In this document: piece after piece, positions 1 through 7,498 of the stretch | Layout of the letters: each line of letters starts with the position of its first letter | How positions within the stretch are numbered: position 1 is the first letter of the stretch | From: Russula earlei | Taxonomy: Eukaryota > Basidiomycota > Agaricomycetes > Russulales > Russulaceae | Direction: 5' to 3' | Assembly: GCA_025769875.1 (NCBI GenBank) | Contig: JAGFNK010000872.1 | Span: 1 to 19,449 of the forward strand | DNA: 19,449 bases | Made by a program: the position numbers and the translations under genes | The notes under the pieces: generated by a model | The model's input: only the letters and a program-made list of their open reading frames with translations | What the model was told of the DNA's origin: nothing | Database searches by the model: none

Positions 1-507
1 AAAAGTGTGGACGATGCGTGCACGAAAGGCTGTGGTGAAGGTGTCTGTGAACGTGCGACGAGCTAGTTGGTCTGAGGTAGGGATGCGTCCGAGGTAATCT
101 TGATAATTCAAGTCGTGGAGGGGGCGCCACTGCTCTTGGCGACGATTGGTGGTAGGGAGGACGAAGTACTGGTGCGGATGGAAGCGAAATGCTGTGCAAG
201 GGGGACGGTCAAGGAAGCCTTCAGGCAAGGGAGGTCGGTCCGCTTGCTGTTGCTCGTTCTGCGCAGGAGGGGGAGTACCGATAGGGACAAAGTCACCTGG
301 AATAGGCTGGGCGACTGGTGGGAGACTGATGGTGGGGCTGCTTGGGGAGTACAAGATGCTGAGGGGTGAGGATGTGTCGACCGGGTCGATGTCTTCAGTG
401 AGGATACGAAGGGCGGTGCGTGGGGTAGGTTGCAGAGGAGAAGGGAGGCGCAAGGAGGTGTTAACCAAAGTGGGGGAGTTAGGAGTGGACACTTGAGCGT
501 TGGCTGG
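1..507 (-). other. Open frame of 169 codons without any ATG, internal region of B
   Basis: Minus-strand frame from just after a TGA (508-510) to the window edge. The first half is rich in Pro, Ser and Thr. The second half looks more ordered, with Arg, Phe and Tyr and a His-rich patch. I do not recognise a domain. There is no ATG in this frame or in either other minus frame anywhere from the presumed transcript start (about 835) to position 1. It may be a long scanned leader, an exon joined by splicing, or the first part of a Gag whose start is not visible. Confidence 0.35.
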
Positions 508-526
508 TCAATACAGGGATGATGAG

Positions 527-536
527 AGACTGTCCA
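527..536 (-). promoter_or_regulatory. Self-priming primer-binding site of element B
   Basis: The minus strand reads TGGACAGTCT here, two bases after the LTR end. It is the exact reverse complement of AGACTGTCCA in the same LTR (835 to 826), about 32 bp after the TATA box. That is the geometry of Tf1-type elements, in which the 5' end of the mRNA folds back to prime minus-strand synthesis. Confidence 0.6.
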
Positions 537-860
537 GATGTCAAGACACGTACTGCTGATCCGTGTGGACTCAGGAGCAGGTGGGCAAGGGTCGGAACAG
601 ATGGTACGCGGCGTAGGCGGCGTTGAACAAGAGGACGAGCCAAATGACTAAGATGTACCAGATGGGGACTGGTACGTGTAACTGGAGGCAGAGGCGAAGG
701 TTAGTAAGCCAGTGCAGCGAGGGGCTTTAGACAAGGCGGTCGTAGAAGAGTACCTTGGGGACGAGAGGGAGTCTTTAAACTGAGCGGTCGCAGGGGAGTA
801 CCCAGGAAGAGGAGAGTATCACAAATGGACAGTCTGACGACTGCCATGCTTCATTGGGAC

Positions 861-867
861 TTATATA
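861..867 (-). promoter_or_regulatory. TATA box of LTR B
   Basis: TATATAA on the minus strand, 32 bp upstream of the first base of the presumed self-primer (AGACTGTCCA, minus strand, 835 to 826). That spacing fits transcription starting at or next to the primer. Confidence 0.6.
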
Positions 868-1003
868 CAGTGTACAGGGTCGATTACAAAGACTTGGGAC
901 TATTCTAGACTCTTTGGTACCGTCCAATAGGACTACAGAGGCATAAACTTGCTTGTGTCAAGTTTCAGGCTTACTGAGCGCATTACTGATCATTGTGGAG
1001 CGA

Positions 1004-1105
1004 TGACATCATTATGATGTCACTGTGGAGTGCTTAGTGAGCCTATGAGGTCACTGTGGAGTCGCTCAGTCAGCTATGATGTCATTGGAGTCTGGATGAC
1101 GTCAG
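1004..1105. promoter_or_regulatory. Array of CRE-like bZIP sites in 31-bp repeats, U3 of LTR B
   Basis: Imperfect 31-bp repeats begin at 1013, 1044 and 1075. Five sites resemble the ATF/CREB palindrome TGACGTCA: TGACATCA at 1004, TGATGTCA at 1015, TGAGGTCA at 1046, TGATGTCA at 1077 and an exact TGACGTCA at 1097. Three of the four variants differ from the palindrome only by a CpG transition. The array lies 140-240 bp upstream of the TATA box of this minus-strand LTR, where enhancer repeats usually occur. Binding by a stress-type bZIP factor is inference. Confidence 0.5.
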
Positions 1106-1120
1106 ATGATTTATGCAACA

Positions 1121-1536
1121 GCTCCTAAGAGTTTGTGTCGCTGTTTCGGGTCCTTGGTGGCTGGGTGGCCATGTGGCTGCCACGCGATGATTACCCGATT
1201 AGGAAACGGGTGTCTGGTCGAGTTATAGTGCCTTTGCAATAGCGATATCTTGCACTGCAGGGGGGATAGCCCAGAAAACGGAAGGGAGTTGGTAATGCAA
1301 AATGAGAAAGGTCTCTCTTGAGTGAAATAGGACCATCTACGGTCAGGGTCTGGCCTTGGTTCGTAACAGCAAGGGTGGCTTGACATGGAGGGTAATGCAC
1401 AGATGCTCAGATGAATAGAAAGTCCCTCTCTCCTTCTCTATGCTGCCCCACCATAATAGAGGATGGCATCCACTGTGGCAGAAATCCAATACATTGTCCT
1501 TCTGATCTTATATATATATCAAATTGGCTTATAAAT
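1121..1536. other. Gene-free stretch, nothing recognised
   Basis: Only short open frames occur, mostly on the minus strand, and none looks like a known domain. A run of TA repeats sits near 1510-1519. This is the sequence flanking the B element upstream of its 5' LTR. Confidence 0.4.
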
Positions 1537-1969
1537 TGTTGAGATAAAGAGTAGCTGAAGCATTGACATGTCAGCCCAAACTGTCTGGGTGGCCCACAGG
1601 TCCAGACCACATAAGCATCTCAGCTCAGTTGCTGCAATGCATATGATAGCAAATTGATAGTGTGATCTAAGACAATCAGTAGCTAGCACAAAGTGATTGT
1701 GAAAACAATTTGATAGTTACTACAGATAAAATAATTAGGGATGCTCTCAGATACTTAAGAGCATTGTACATACAGTAGATACTTCAGTTTCATCTCACAG
1801 AAACTGAAGTAAGTACTTACTATCTCATGATCTTATCAGTAGCTGATTACATGTTATAGTAAAGTTTTATTAGGTAAATATGACACAACAGTTTCATCTC
1901 ACAGAAACTGAATAAAGTTTTATTAGATCTATTACAATCTAATCTACCTTATCACTGCATGATTCAACA
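1537..1969 (+). repeat. Probable copia-type 5' LTR
   Basis: It would begin TGTTG and end CAACA, perfect inverted termini like those of the copia LTRs elsewhere in the window. The 3' end is strongly supported because GGTTATGGGCCCTGC, the same primer-binding site used by copia 2, follows directly. The 5' end is only a best guess from the TGTTG terminus. About 85 bp of leader remains before family-A LTR sequence begins at 2069; the rest of the element is missing. Confidence 0.5.
1785..1912 (+). repeat. 24-bp direct repeat pair that can also form hairpins
   Basis: The same 24 bases occur at 1785-1808 and 1889-1912, each able to fold through GTTTC/GAAAC-type arms around an 8-base loop. A second repeated piece (TAAAGTTTTATTAG) lies near 1859 and 1913. 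The duplication sits in the distal part of the probable LTR. Confidence 0.7.
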
Positions 1970-1984
1970 GGTTATGGGCCCTGC
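1970..1984 (+). promoter_or_regulatory. Half-tRNA-iMet primer-binding site
   Basis: GGTTATGGGCCCTGC directly follows the CAACA end of the LTR. Its complement matches the anticodon arm of initiator tRNA-Met (yeast GCAGGGCUCAUAACC, one difference) and not the tRNA 3' end. Drosophila copia is known to prime from such a 5' half-molecule. Confidence 0.65.
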
Positions 1985-2068
1985 CCACTACTAAACTCCC
2001 AAGACAGAAATCCACATGCAAGCTCACACAGTCTATCAACACATTCTCTCCCCTTCATGAGCCACTGT

Positions 2069-2656
2069 TGTTACCGAGTGGTTTGGGGTCCGGAGGATGC
2101 CGGAACACCTGAACTATGGACTGCACTGTTTCCATTATGCGTGCGTCAGATCTTGATCGTTTATGTTCGTTGATATCACATTTGGAACGCGTTGATCGTA
2201 TCTTTCAGAAGATGTACTGAAGAAGCAATGAGTAGCATTGTTTCTGTCCCAGATGTTCCTGTACCGCCACGTATGTCGATTCCTTGATTGGGGAAGCACT
2301 TAATGCTTCCAGCACCAAGATCGTTTACATAGAAGCAACCTTGCTTCTATGAGCTGCCTTTTGCTTCTATAGCACCAACCAGTACTACAGTAGCATGAAC
2401 CTTATCCCTGTAGGGCTATATAAAGCCCCCAGTCGTAACAGTTGAGCCCTAAGCTCGACTTAGTTTGCCAATCCCAAACAGTTGACTCCTACCCCATCTG
2501 CAGAGCCCCTCTCATCTTGTTTTCATACTCTAGAAGGATCTAACACTCCTTCCCCTCCACGAGTATTGCTTGCTTGACTCAAGCATATCTGCATTGGTAG
2601 GATGTGTTTATAGATGCGACCATTGATCTTATTTAAGGCACTTTGGAGCCTTAACA
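2069..2656 (+). repeat. Family-A LTR, left copy
   Basis: Begins TGTTAC and ends TTAACA. It aligns along its whole length with 5906-6485, many of the differences being CpG changes. It has TATATAA at 2417-2423 and, 33 bp on, the start-site palindrome with the TAAGCT core at 2450. U3 contains inverted pairs of AGAAGCAA/TTGCTTCT, for example near 2295-2314 and 2330-2347. Confidence 0.75.
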
Positions 2657-2757
2657 CTCATCCTCTTGTTCAATGCTGCCTATGCCGTGTACCATCTGTT
2701 CTGACCCTTGCCCACCTGCTCCTGAGTCCTTAGTGATCAGCAGTACATGTCTTGACA
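2657..2757 (+). repeat. 3' end of a family-B LTR
   Basis: About 100 bp matching the minus-strand reading of 539-639, both stopping at CTTGACA. Apart from one short block, the differences are mainly CpG in the 539-639 copy against TpG or CpA here. The sequence starts abruptly at the end of the family-A LTR. It ties the internal region that follows to a B-type element. Confidence 0.75.
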
Positions 2758-3759
2758 GTCCCTTGTTACAACCTCTACAACTATGGCCAAGATGAACATG
2801 ATCTAGACTGCTTCAACACCAAGAAGCAGTTTGAAGGGTGCTGGAGACAGACCCTCTACCTGCTAGGTGACTATGGGCTGCAGGCAGAGCTCTACCACCT
2901 GGACCACCTCTATACCCAACAAGAAATGTTGGAAGCTAATTACAAGGTGATTGAAGAAGAAAAGAAGCAGCTGTGCTACAAGCTAGGTAAATACCTGGCC
3001 AAGAAGTGTGGAGTAGAAAGAGACAGGGCTGAAGCCAAAGAGAGGATGGCAGTAGCCAAAGTATGCTCACAATCCTGGGAGTTTATTGAAGCAGGCTGCA
3101 GCCAGGGGGAAACCCCTCCAGGTGTATGGGCTGAAGAGCTCCTCACCAACTACCAGGCTGGACAGCCTATTCCCCCTCCTCCCATCTTCGTCCCTCAGCT
3201 GCCTTTGGCAGACATTGCCCAGGTGTATGACACCTCTACCCAAGAACTAGTACCCACTAGCCCTGCACCTATGACTGTGCAAGGGTATTCTGAGGAGGAA
3301 AGTGATGTCCTCCAAACAATGTTGACCATGCACCTTTGAGGAGGAGTAGGATCAGAGGCATCACCAAATCCTTCCCCCCAGAGCTCCATCTACTACCACT
3401 CCTATAGCAGCAGCGGAGAAGCATCCATGGTGACAGCTGAGTTCATTCCCGAACCCCAGCAGCTGAACATGATAGAAGGAAGGAGGAAGAGGAACCAATG
3501 CAAGTACTGTGGCAAGGTAGGACATTTTAACAAGTACTGTTCACTGCCCCACCAGTATTGCCATCACCAGCTGGCAGCAGATGCTGCCTCGCATTGCCTG
3601 GTGCCTCCCTATCATCATTCCTATACACCCATTAGATTGAGCCCTTTTCACCAAGGATGGGAACTGGCACACCCAAGCAAGAGGAGGAAGTCTGACCAAG
3701 ACAGGGAGGACACTGCTAACCCATGCTGTAATGAACCATTTCCCAGAGAGGGCCCTTGA
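2752..3759 (+). pseudogene. Zinc-knuckle Gag-like protein, broken by one in-frame stop
   Basis: One frame of about 335 codons with a single TGA (3337-3339). The reading resumes in frame after it, and CGA-to-TGA decay is the simplest cause. The N-terminal third contains a charged, probably coiled-coil stretch (Glu/Lys/Arg-rich, about residues 55-105), followed by a Pro-rich linker. A CCHC knuckle (C-x2-C-x4-H-x4-C) lies at 3499-3540, after a basic patch, and is followed by further Cys and His residues spaced like the extended zinc-knuckle proteins common in basidiomycete repeats. No ATG opens the frame; the first in-frame Met is near 2926, so the true start is lost or upstream. The role is presumably nucleic-acid binding or particle formation for a non-autonomous LTR element; this is inference. 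Confidence 0.5.
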
Positions 3760-3789
3760 AGGACCCTTCCTTATTAGAGGAAACCCAGC

Positions 3790-3960
3790 CTCTATGATGC
3801 CACCCTGTTCACACAGACAAAAGGGGTGAGTAGAGGTATCCACAATATTGCACACACATTGTCACACAAGCAATTCTTGGCACAATCGACATACAGCAAG
3901 CCCCACTTAGTAGTGGCAACCCTTTTAGCAATAAAGGACAGTATTATAGCCTCCCTAAGG
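3790..3960 (-). repeat. Faint relic of a copia LTR
   Basis: The stretch around CAAAAGGGGTGAGTAGAGGT can be aligned with CAAAAGAGGTGACTACAGGT of the copia 2 LTR. Flanking blocks (CCTCTATGA before; a GTAACCCTATTGCC-like block after) are in the same order. Orientation matches the other copia LTRs of that family. Similarity is low and the ends cannot be placed. Confidence 0.35.
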
Positions 3961-4160
3961 ACCTTTTAAGACAACTCTAGGTGCTCTACAAGAGGCACTA
4001 ACAAGATACTAATAGTCCTGAAACGCATTATTAGACTAACTCTAATAACCTCAGAACAAACTATAAAGCAATACTAAGGACCTTAATAGAAGTATTAGGG
4101 TCAACTCTAAGGACCCTAATAGAACCATGCCATGTAAGGGGCCTTATAGACAACTCTGTT
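3951..4160 (+). repeat. Degenerate short repeats around CTAAGGACC
   Basis: The core CTAAGGACCYTAATAGAA appears in variants near 3954, 4072 and 4106 and as a weaker form near 4135. CAACTCTA-type blocks occur between them (3971, 4101, 4151). No coding frame is present. Confidence 0.45.
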
Positions 4161-4210
4161 CTCTGAACTAAATTACAAGTCCTCAAATGACCAGCCCTAA
4201 ACTAACTAAC

Positions 4211-5092
4211 TGTTACACCATTTTCCTTTTATGTTTACTTCTTACCTTTTGCTATGGACTGCTTGCTTGCGTACGTCCCTTTACTTACTGGTCTTGTGAT
4301 CTCTTACGTCTTGTGATCTTTTCTGAGTTATCATGTGATCCATACACGTCCAGGTAACACTGGATTGCTGTTACTTTCCCTTTGTTTGGTTCTCTTTCCA
4401 TTTATGTTCACTTTTTAGTTTCGACTGTGCAATGCTGCGCACCTACTGTGCAGCACAGTTACTTGGTTCTGACTCATTCGTGGCCTCATTCCTATGACTC
4501 CTACTTATTATGACTCCTACTATACTAGTAGCACAGTCAAAGCGCAGCTATTGCTGCGCTTCTCCTGTATATATAAGCTCAGTACTTTGTGACCAAAGCC
4601 CTAAGCTTGGTCTCTTGTAGAATCCAACCTACTCTTGTCCAAACATATTCGCCTGCAACCCACTTCACTCTCACAAACTTAACTCACAACCACCTCTCCA
4701 TTTCATCAACTCTTAACACACCATCTACCATCTACTCTTCGCCTTTCCCTTCCTTCCCTAAGAGTCTCTCTTCACTCTCCTGAGAAGAGCTCTCCTCCTT
4801 TAAGACCTACCTTCCTCTACTCTCTCTGCGTTGTTCAAGGTCCCGACGGACTTGAACGCATATAGCTAGTGGAACCAGCCCTAGTCTATCCCATTACACA
4901 CTTACCCTAGCTTCTCAACGGACCGAGTCATACTAGGAAGGGTCTATTGGCCATAACCTGTTTAGCATAAAACACTTCGACCGCTGCAGGGATCCTTACT
5001 CATTATACACGGGAACCAGCCCGTTTCTTGAACGCCTCTCTATCATCGACTTGCTTTTTGCTTGAGAACTGACACGGCTAGTTACCGTGACA
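4211..5092 (+). repeat. Solo LTR, family C, with 5-bp target duplication
   Basis: An 882-bp sequence from TGTTACACC to CCGTGACA, flanked on both sides by CTAAC (4206-4210 and 5093-5097). That pattern shows an LTR element that inserted and later lost its body by LTR-LTR recombination. TATATAA is at 4570-4576 and the start-site palindrome (GACCA...TGGTC around CTAAG) at 4591-4612. From the presumed start (4602) to the LTR end there is no ATG in any plus frame. The termini and promoter design place it with the gypsy-type LTRs here. Confidence 0.8.
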
Positions 5093-5097
5093 CTAAC

Positions 5098-5583
5098 AGT
5101 AAATGAATCAAGTGCTTTGCATGTGTACTAAAGCAGTGAACATGTGGACAGCAAAGGCTCTTACTCATCAATGGGAGCCTTCTTACTCAGCAACTTACTG
5201 AGCATGACTGAGCATGCTCAGTAAGCATACTCTGATTTCTTACTCATCTGTCAATTGTGCTTGATAACAAGGTTATGACTTGTTCCCTATTTAGTAGTTC
5301 CATTGTAGTATATAAGAGCTCAATAAAGTAGCGGACAGTCTTCAGACTGTCCATTTGATTTGCAGCACTCTATTACTGAGGGTACTCCTTTAGGACCACC
5401 TTATCTAGTACATGCTGGCCCTCTCATTCTGTGATCATCTCTCACAACCCATATCAGTTCCCCTCTGGTACTTGTTACTCATTTGGACTGTGCTCTTTGC
5501 CAATTTGTCCTAGAACTTAGCTGACTTGTCTCCAAGCTCCTATCTCACTCTTGAACTGGATTGTTTATTAGTGAGTCTTGACA
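5098..5583 (+). repeat. B-like LTR remnant (3' part)
   Basis: TATATAA at 5309-5315 is followed by a perfect palindrome at 5333-5352 (8-bp arms, TTCA loop) nearly identical to the B LTR start region. Weaker similarity to B continues around TCTGGTAC...CATTTGG and ends at GTCTTGACA (5583). The 5' part would lie left of the family-C solo LTR, but I cannot place its start; TGTCACAC at 3860 is one possibility. Confidence 0.5.
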
Positions 5584-5618
5584 CATGCCTCCTGCAGGTA
5601 GTGAAAGGAGAAGGGTCC

Positions 5619-5864
5619 ATGACCCTTCAAGAGCTTCTCACTACATCCCCTGTCTGCTCTGACACACCTCCAGTCAGGAGATTACCCAGGGACTCTGATA
5701 GACTCCCACAGATCATGTCTCCTTCAGATGTGGCTGAGGAGTCGGAGGTGATAGTAGCCTCAGCATTGGCTGCCTATGAGGCAGCAGAAGAAGGCTGATA
5801 CACCTTCACCTCGTCGCCTCCTCCCCTTGATGATGATGGCATTGATCCCACTGCTCAATTTTAG
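5619..5864 (+). pseudogene. Small acidic/Pro-rich coding scrap before the right A LTR
   Basis: A frame opening at an ATG and running 59 codons to TGA (5796-5798), then on in the same frame through a Pro- and Asp-rich tail to TAG (5862-5864). It is Ala/Glu-rich before the first stop. No domain is recognised. Its position just upstream of the polypurine tract suggests the C-terminal end of the element's protein, possibly the continuation of the zinc-knuckle gene split by LTR insertions. Confidence 0.3.
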
Positions 5865-5892
5865 AATTGTTGGTGCATGGGACCACCAATCT

Positions 5893-5905
5893 GAAGGAGG
5901 GGTGA
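5893..5905 (+). promoter_or_regulatory. Polypurine tract of the A element
   Basis: GAAGGAGGGGTGA lies directly against the TGTTAC start of the right LTR. This is the position where the plus-strand primer forms in LTR retrotransposons. Confidence 0.6.
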
Positions 5906-6485
5906 TGTTACTGAGTGGTTGGGGTCCAGAAGATGCCAGGACACCTGGACTGTGGACTGCATCATTTGCATAATGCATGCATCAGATCTTGACCATTTGT
6001 GTTCCTTGATATTGCATTTGGAACACGTTGATAATATCTTTCTGTTGACACAATACAGAAGCAATGAGTTGCATTGCTTCTGTTCCAGATGTTCCTGTAC
6101 TGCCATGTATGTCATTTCCCTGATTGGGAAAGTACTTATGACCCCAAGATAATTTACACAGAAGCAACTATTGCTTCTATGAGCTGCCTTTGCTTCTATA
6201 GCACCAACCAGTACTACAGTGGCACAAACCTTATCCCTGAGGGCTATATAAAACCCCCAGTTTGTAGCAGTTGAGCCTTAAGCTTGACTTAGTTTGCCAA
6301 TCCCAAACAGTTGACTCCTACCCCATCTGCAGAGCCCCTCTCATCTTGTTGCCATACTCTAGAAGGATCTAACACTCCTTCCCCTCCACGAGTATTGCTT
6401 GCTTGACTCAAGCATATCTGCATTGGTAGGATGCATTCATAGACACAACCACAAATCTTATTTAAGGCACTTTGGAGCCTTAACA
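5906..6485 (+). repeat. Family-A LTR, right (3') copy
   Basis: TGTTAC to TTAACA, 580 bp, collinear with 2069-2656. TATATAA is at 6245-6251 and the palindrome with core CTTAAGC at 6272-6288. U3 holds a perfect 12-bp-arm hairpin at 6055-6083 and further AGAAGCAA/TTGCTTCT copies at about 6160-6195. Many CpG sites of the left copy are TpG or CpA here. Confidence 0.75.
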
Positions 6486-6926
6486 GTTCAGTGTATGTAT
6501 TGTTTGTTCTGCTTTACCACATAGAGATATATTTTGCAAGCTGCAACAAAGAATGGATCTCCTGTCTGTTTATGAAGTGAAAATGATTATACATTGTGAT
6601 GAATTGATTACTTTCTGTTTAAGCAAAAAAGGGATTATGCAAAGAGGCTTTAAACAAAAAAGGATTACACCTGAGTGATTACACCTGAGTGATGGCAGGG
6701 GTTCAGGGGCACAGCCCCTGACAAGTTTTAATTTCATGCCTAAGGCATGAAACTACAACTTGTTAACAATAATGTGATGCATGAGGAGAGGGCAACAAAT
6801 CAATCAATCAATTGTTTTAAAATATGAGCTGAATTGATTCAGTAGTCAATATTGTTGGAGTTGTGGCCAGCCACAGTGTGATAAGTCAGTCATGTGCTCA
6901 CATGGTGCATGACAAACAAGCAGAAA
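6486..6926. other. AT-rich gene-free stretch with a tandem repeat and two hairpins
   Basis: Contains GATTACACCTGAGT twice in tandem (6663-6690). A hairpin with 8-bp arms follows at 6703-6721, and a two-level hairpin abuts it (outer arms 6721-6727/6757-6763, inner 9-bp arms 6732-6740/6744-6752). No coding frame is present. I cannot assign it to a known element. Confidence 0.5.
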
Positions 6927-7311
6927 TGTTGCGCAGCATAGAGCGCAGCTAACAGGCCAAGCAACCCACCTTAGAGGTTGTGCTAATGCTCAAGTGATAT
7001 TGGGGTGTAGAGTGATGTGTATACTCGTCTACATGTATGGTATTTATACCTCTATGACCCAGGGCTGTTCCTAAGTCCAAAAGAGGTGACTACAGGTGTC
7101 CACTATATCACGCATTAAGTGACACATGATGTGGAAACGTTCTAGATGCAGCATAAGGCTGCATCTTGTGATAGATAGCGTAGTATGCGTAACCCTATTG
7201 CCATAAGCGCATATACTAAAGTTCTGTCTAACACGTAACCTCTATGAGCGGATCTTGAACCTTGTATGAAGGTCTTCGCCTTCTTTGATCCGTTCGGGTT
7301 TCGGTTCAACA
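6927..7311 (-). repeat. Solo LTR of the copia 2 family
   Basis: A 385-bp sequence with TGTTG/CAACA termini, the same length as and highly similar to the two copia 2 LTRs, and flanked by AGAAA on both sides (6922-6926 and 7312-7316). Its orientation is minus, judged by comparison with copia 2. Relative to those LTRs it has lost several CpGs (for example CGCG to CACA near 7120), so it is probably older. Confidence 0.9.
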
Positions 7312-7316
7312 AGAAA

Positions 7317-7498
7317 TGTATATAGTTCATTTTATGGAATTTTCTTGTCCCTTAGTCTTCTATAATAAGACTGAGCATTCACTACAGATTATGAGACCTG
7401 AGTGTCTCTAGACAAAACAAGTCAACATCTAAACATGCCCAGAACTAAGAACAAATCATCATAGCAAATGAGTACCAGTACATCCCTGCCTGTTACGG
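7317..7498. other. No feature recognised
   Basis: AT-rich sequence between the solo LTR and the possible copia 1 LTR. No coding frame, repeat or regulatory pattern that I can support. Confidence 0.4.

Larger units (their letters stand above)
1..1120 (-). mobile_element. LTR retrotransposon family B, 5' end, running off the window
   Basis: Read on the minus strand, this is a 5' LTR (1120 down to 539), two spacer bases, a primer-binding site and the start of an internal region that leaves the window at position 1. The LTR ends in TTGACA. A TATA box lies about 32 bp before a short palindrome, and the primer-binding site copies one arm of that palindrome. This is the arrangement of a self-priming Ty3/gypsy-type element. 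No pol domain is inside the window, so the superfamily is inferred from the LTR design alone. The sequence keeps many CpGs, unlike its relative at 2657-2757, so it is probably a younger copy. Confidence 0.6.
539..1120 (-). repeat. 5' LTR of element B
   Basis: On the minus strand it would run from TGTTGC (1120) to CTTGACA (539). The inner end is well fixed because a self-complementary primer site follows it by exactly two bases. About 100 bp of its tail also recurs at 2657-2757 and stops at the same TTGACA. The outer end at 1120 is less certain. It was chosen because the TG start lies just beyond a set of 31-bp U3 repeats. The other LTR is outside the window, so the target duplication cannot be tested; GCTCC at 1121-1125 is the candidate. 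Confidence 0.5.
2069..6485 (+). mobile_element. Composite non-autonomous LTR element bounded by family-A LTRs
   Basis: Two related LTRs in the same orientation (2069-2656 and 5906-6485) enclose 3.2 kb that encodes only a Gag-like zinc-knuckle protein and a small acidic/Pro-rich scrap, with no protease, reverse transcriptase or integrase. A polypurine tract precedes the right LTR, as expected for a 3' LTR. The left LTR is followed by the tail of a family-B LTR and not by a primer-binding site, and the outer flanks (ACTGT, GTTCA) do not match. This may therefore be a recombination product and not one clean insertion. A solo LTR (family C) is nested inside. Confidence 0.5.

Noticed and set aside
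100..496. Plus-strand open frames over element B
   Set aside because: They overlap the longer minus-strand frame and result from low stop-codon frequency in GC-rich sequence.
3855..5588. CACAT flanks as a target duplication for the B-like LTR (3860-5583)
   Set aside because: The right copy overlaps the LTR end and would need loss of a CA unit; the left boundary also falls in the copia-LTR relic.
7142..7330. Open frame shared by the copia LTRs (also 18554-18892)
   Set aside because: It lies within LTR sequence and recurs only because the LTRs do; it matches no family.
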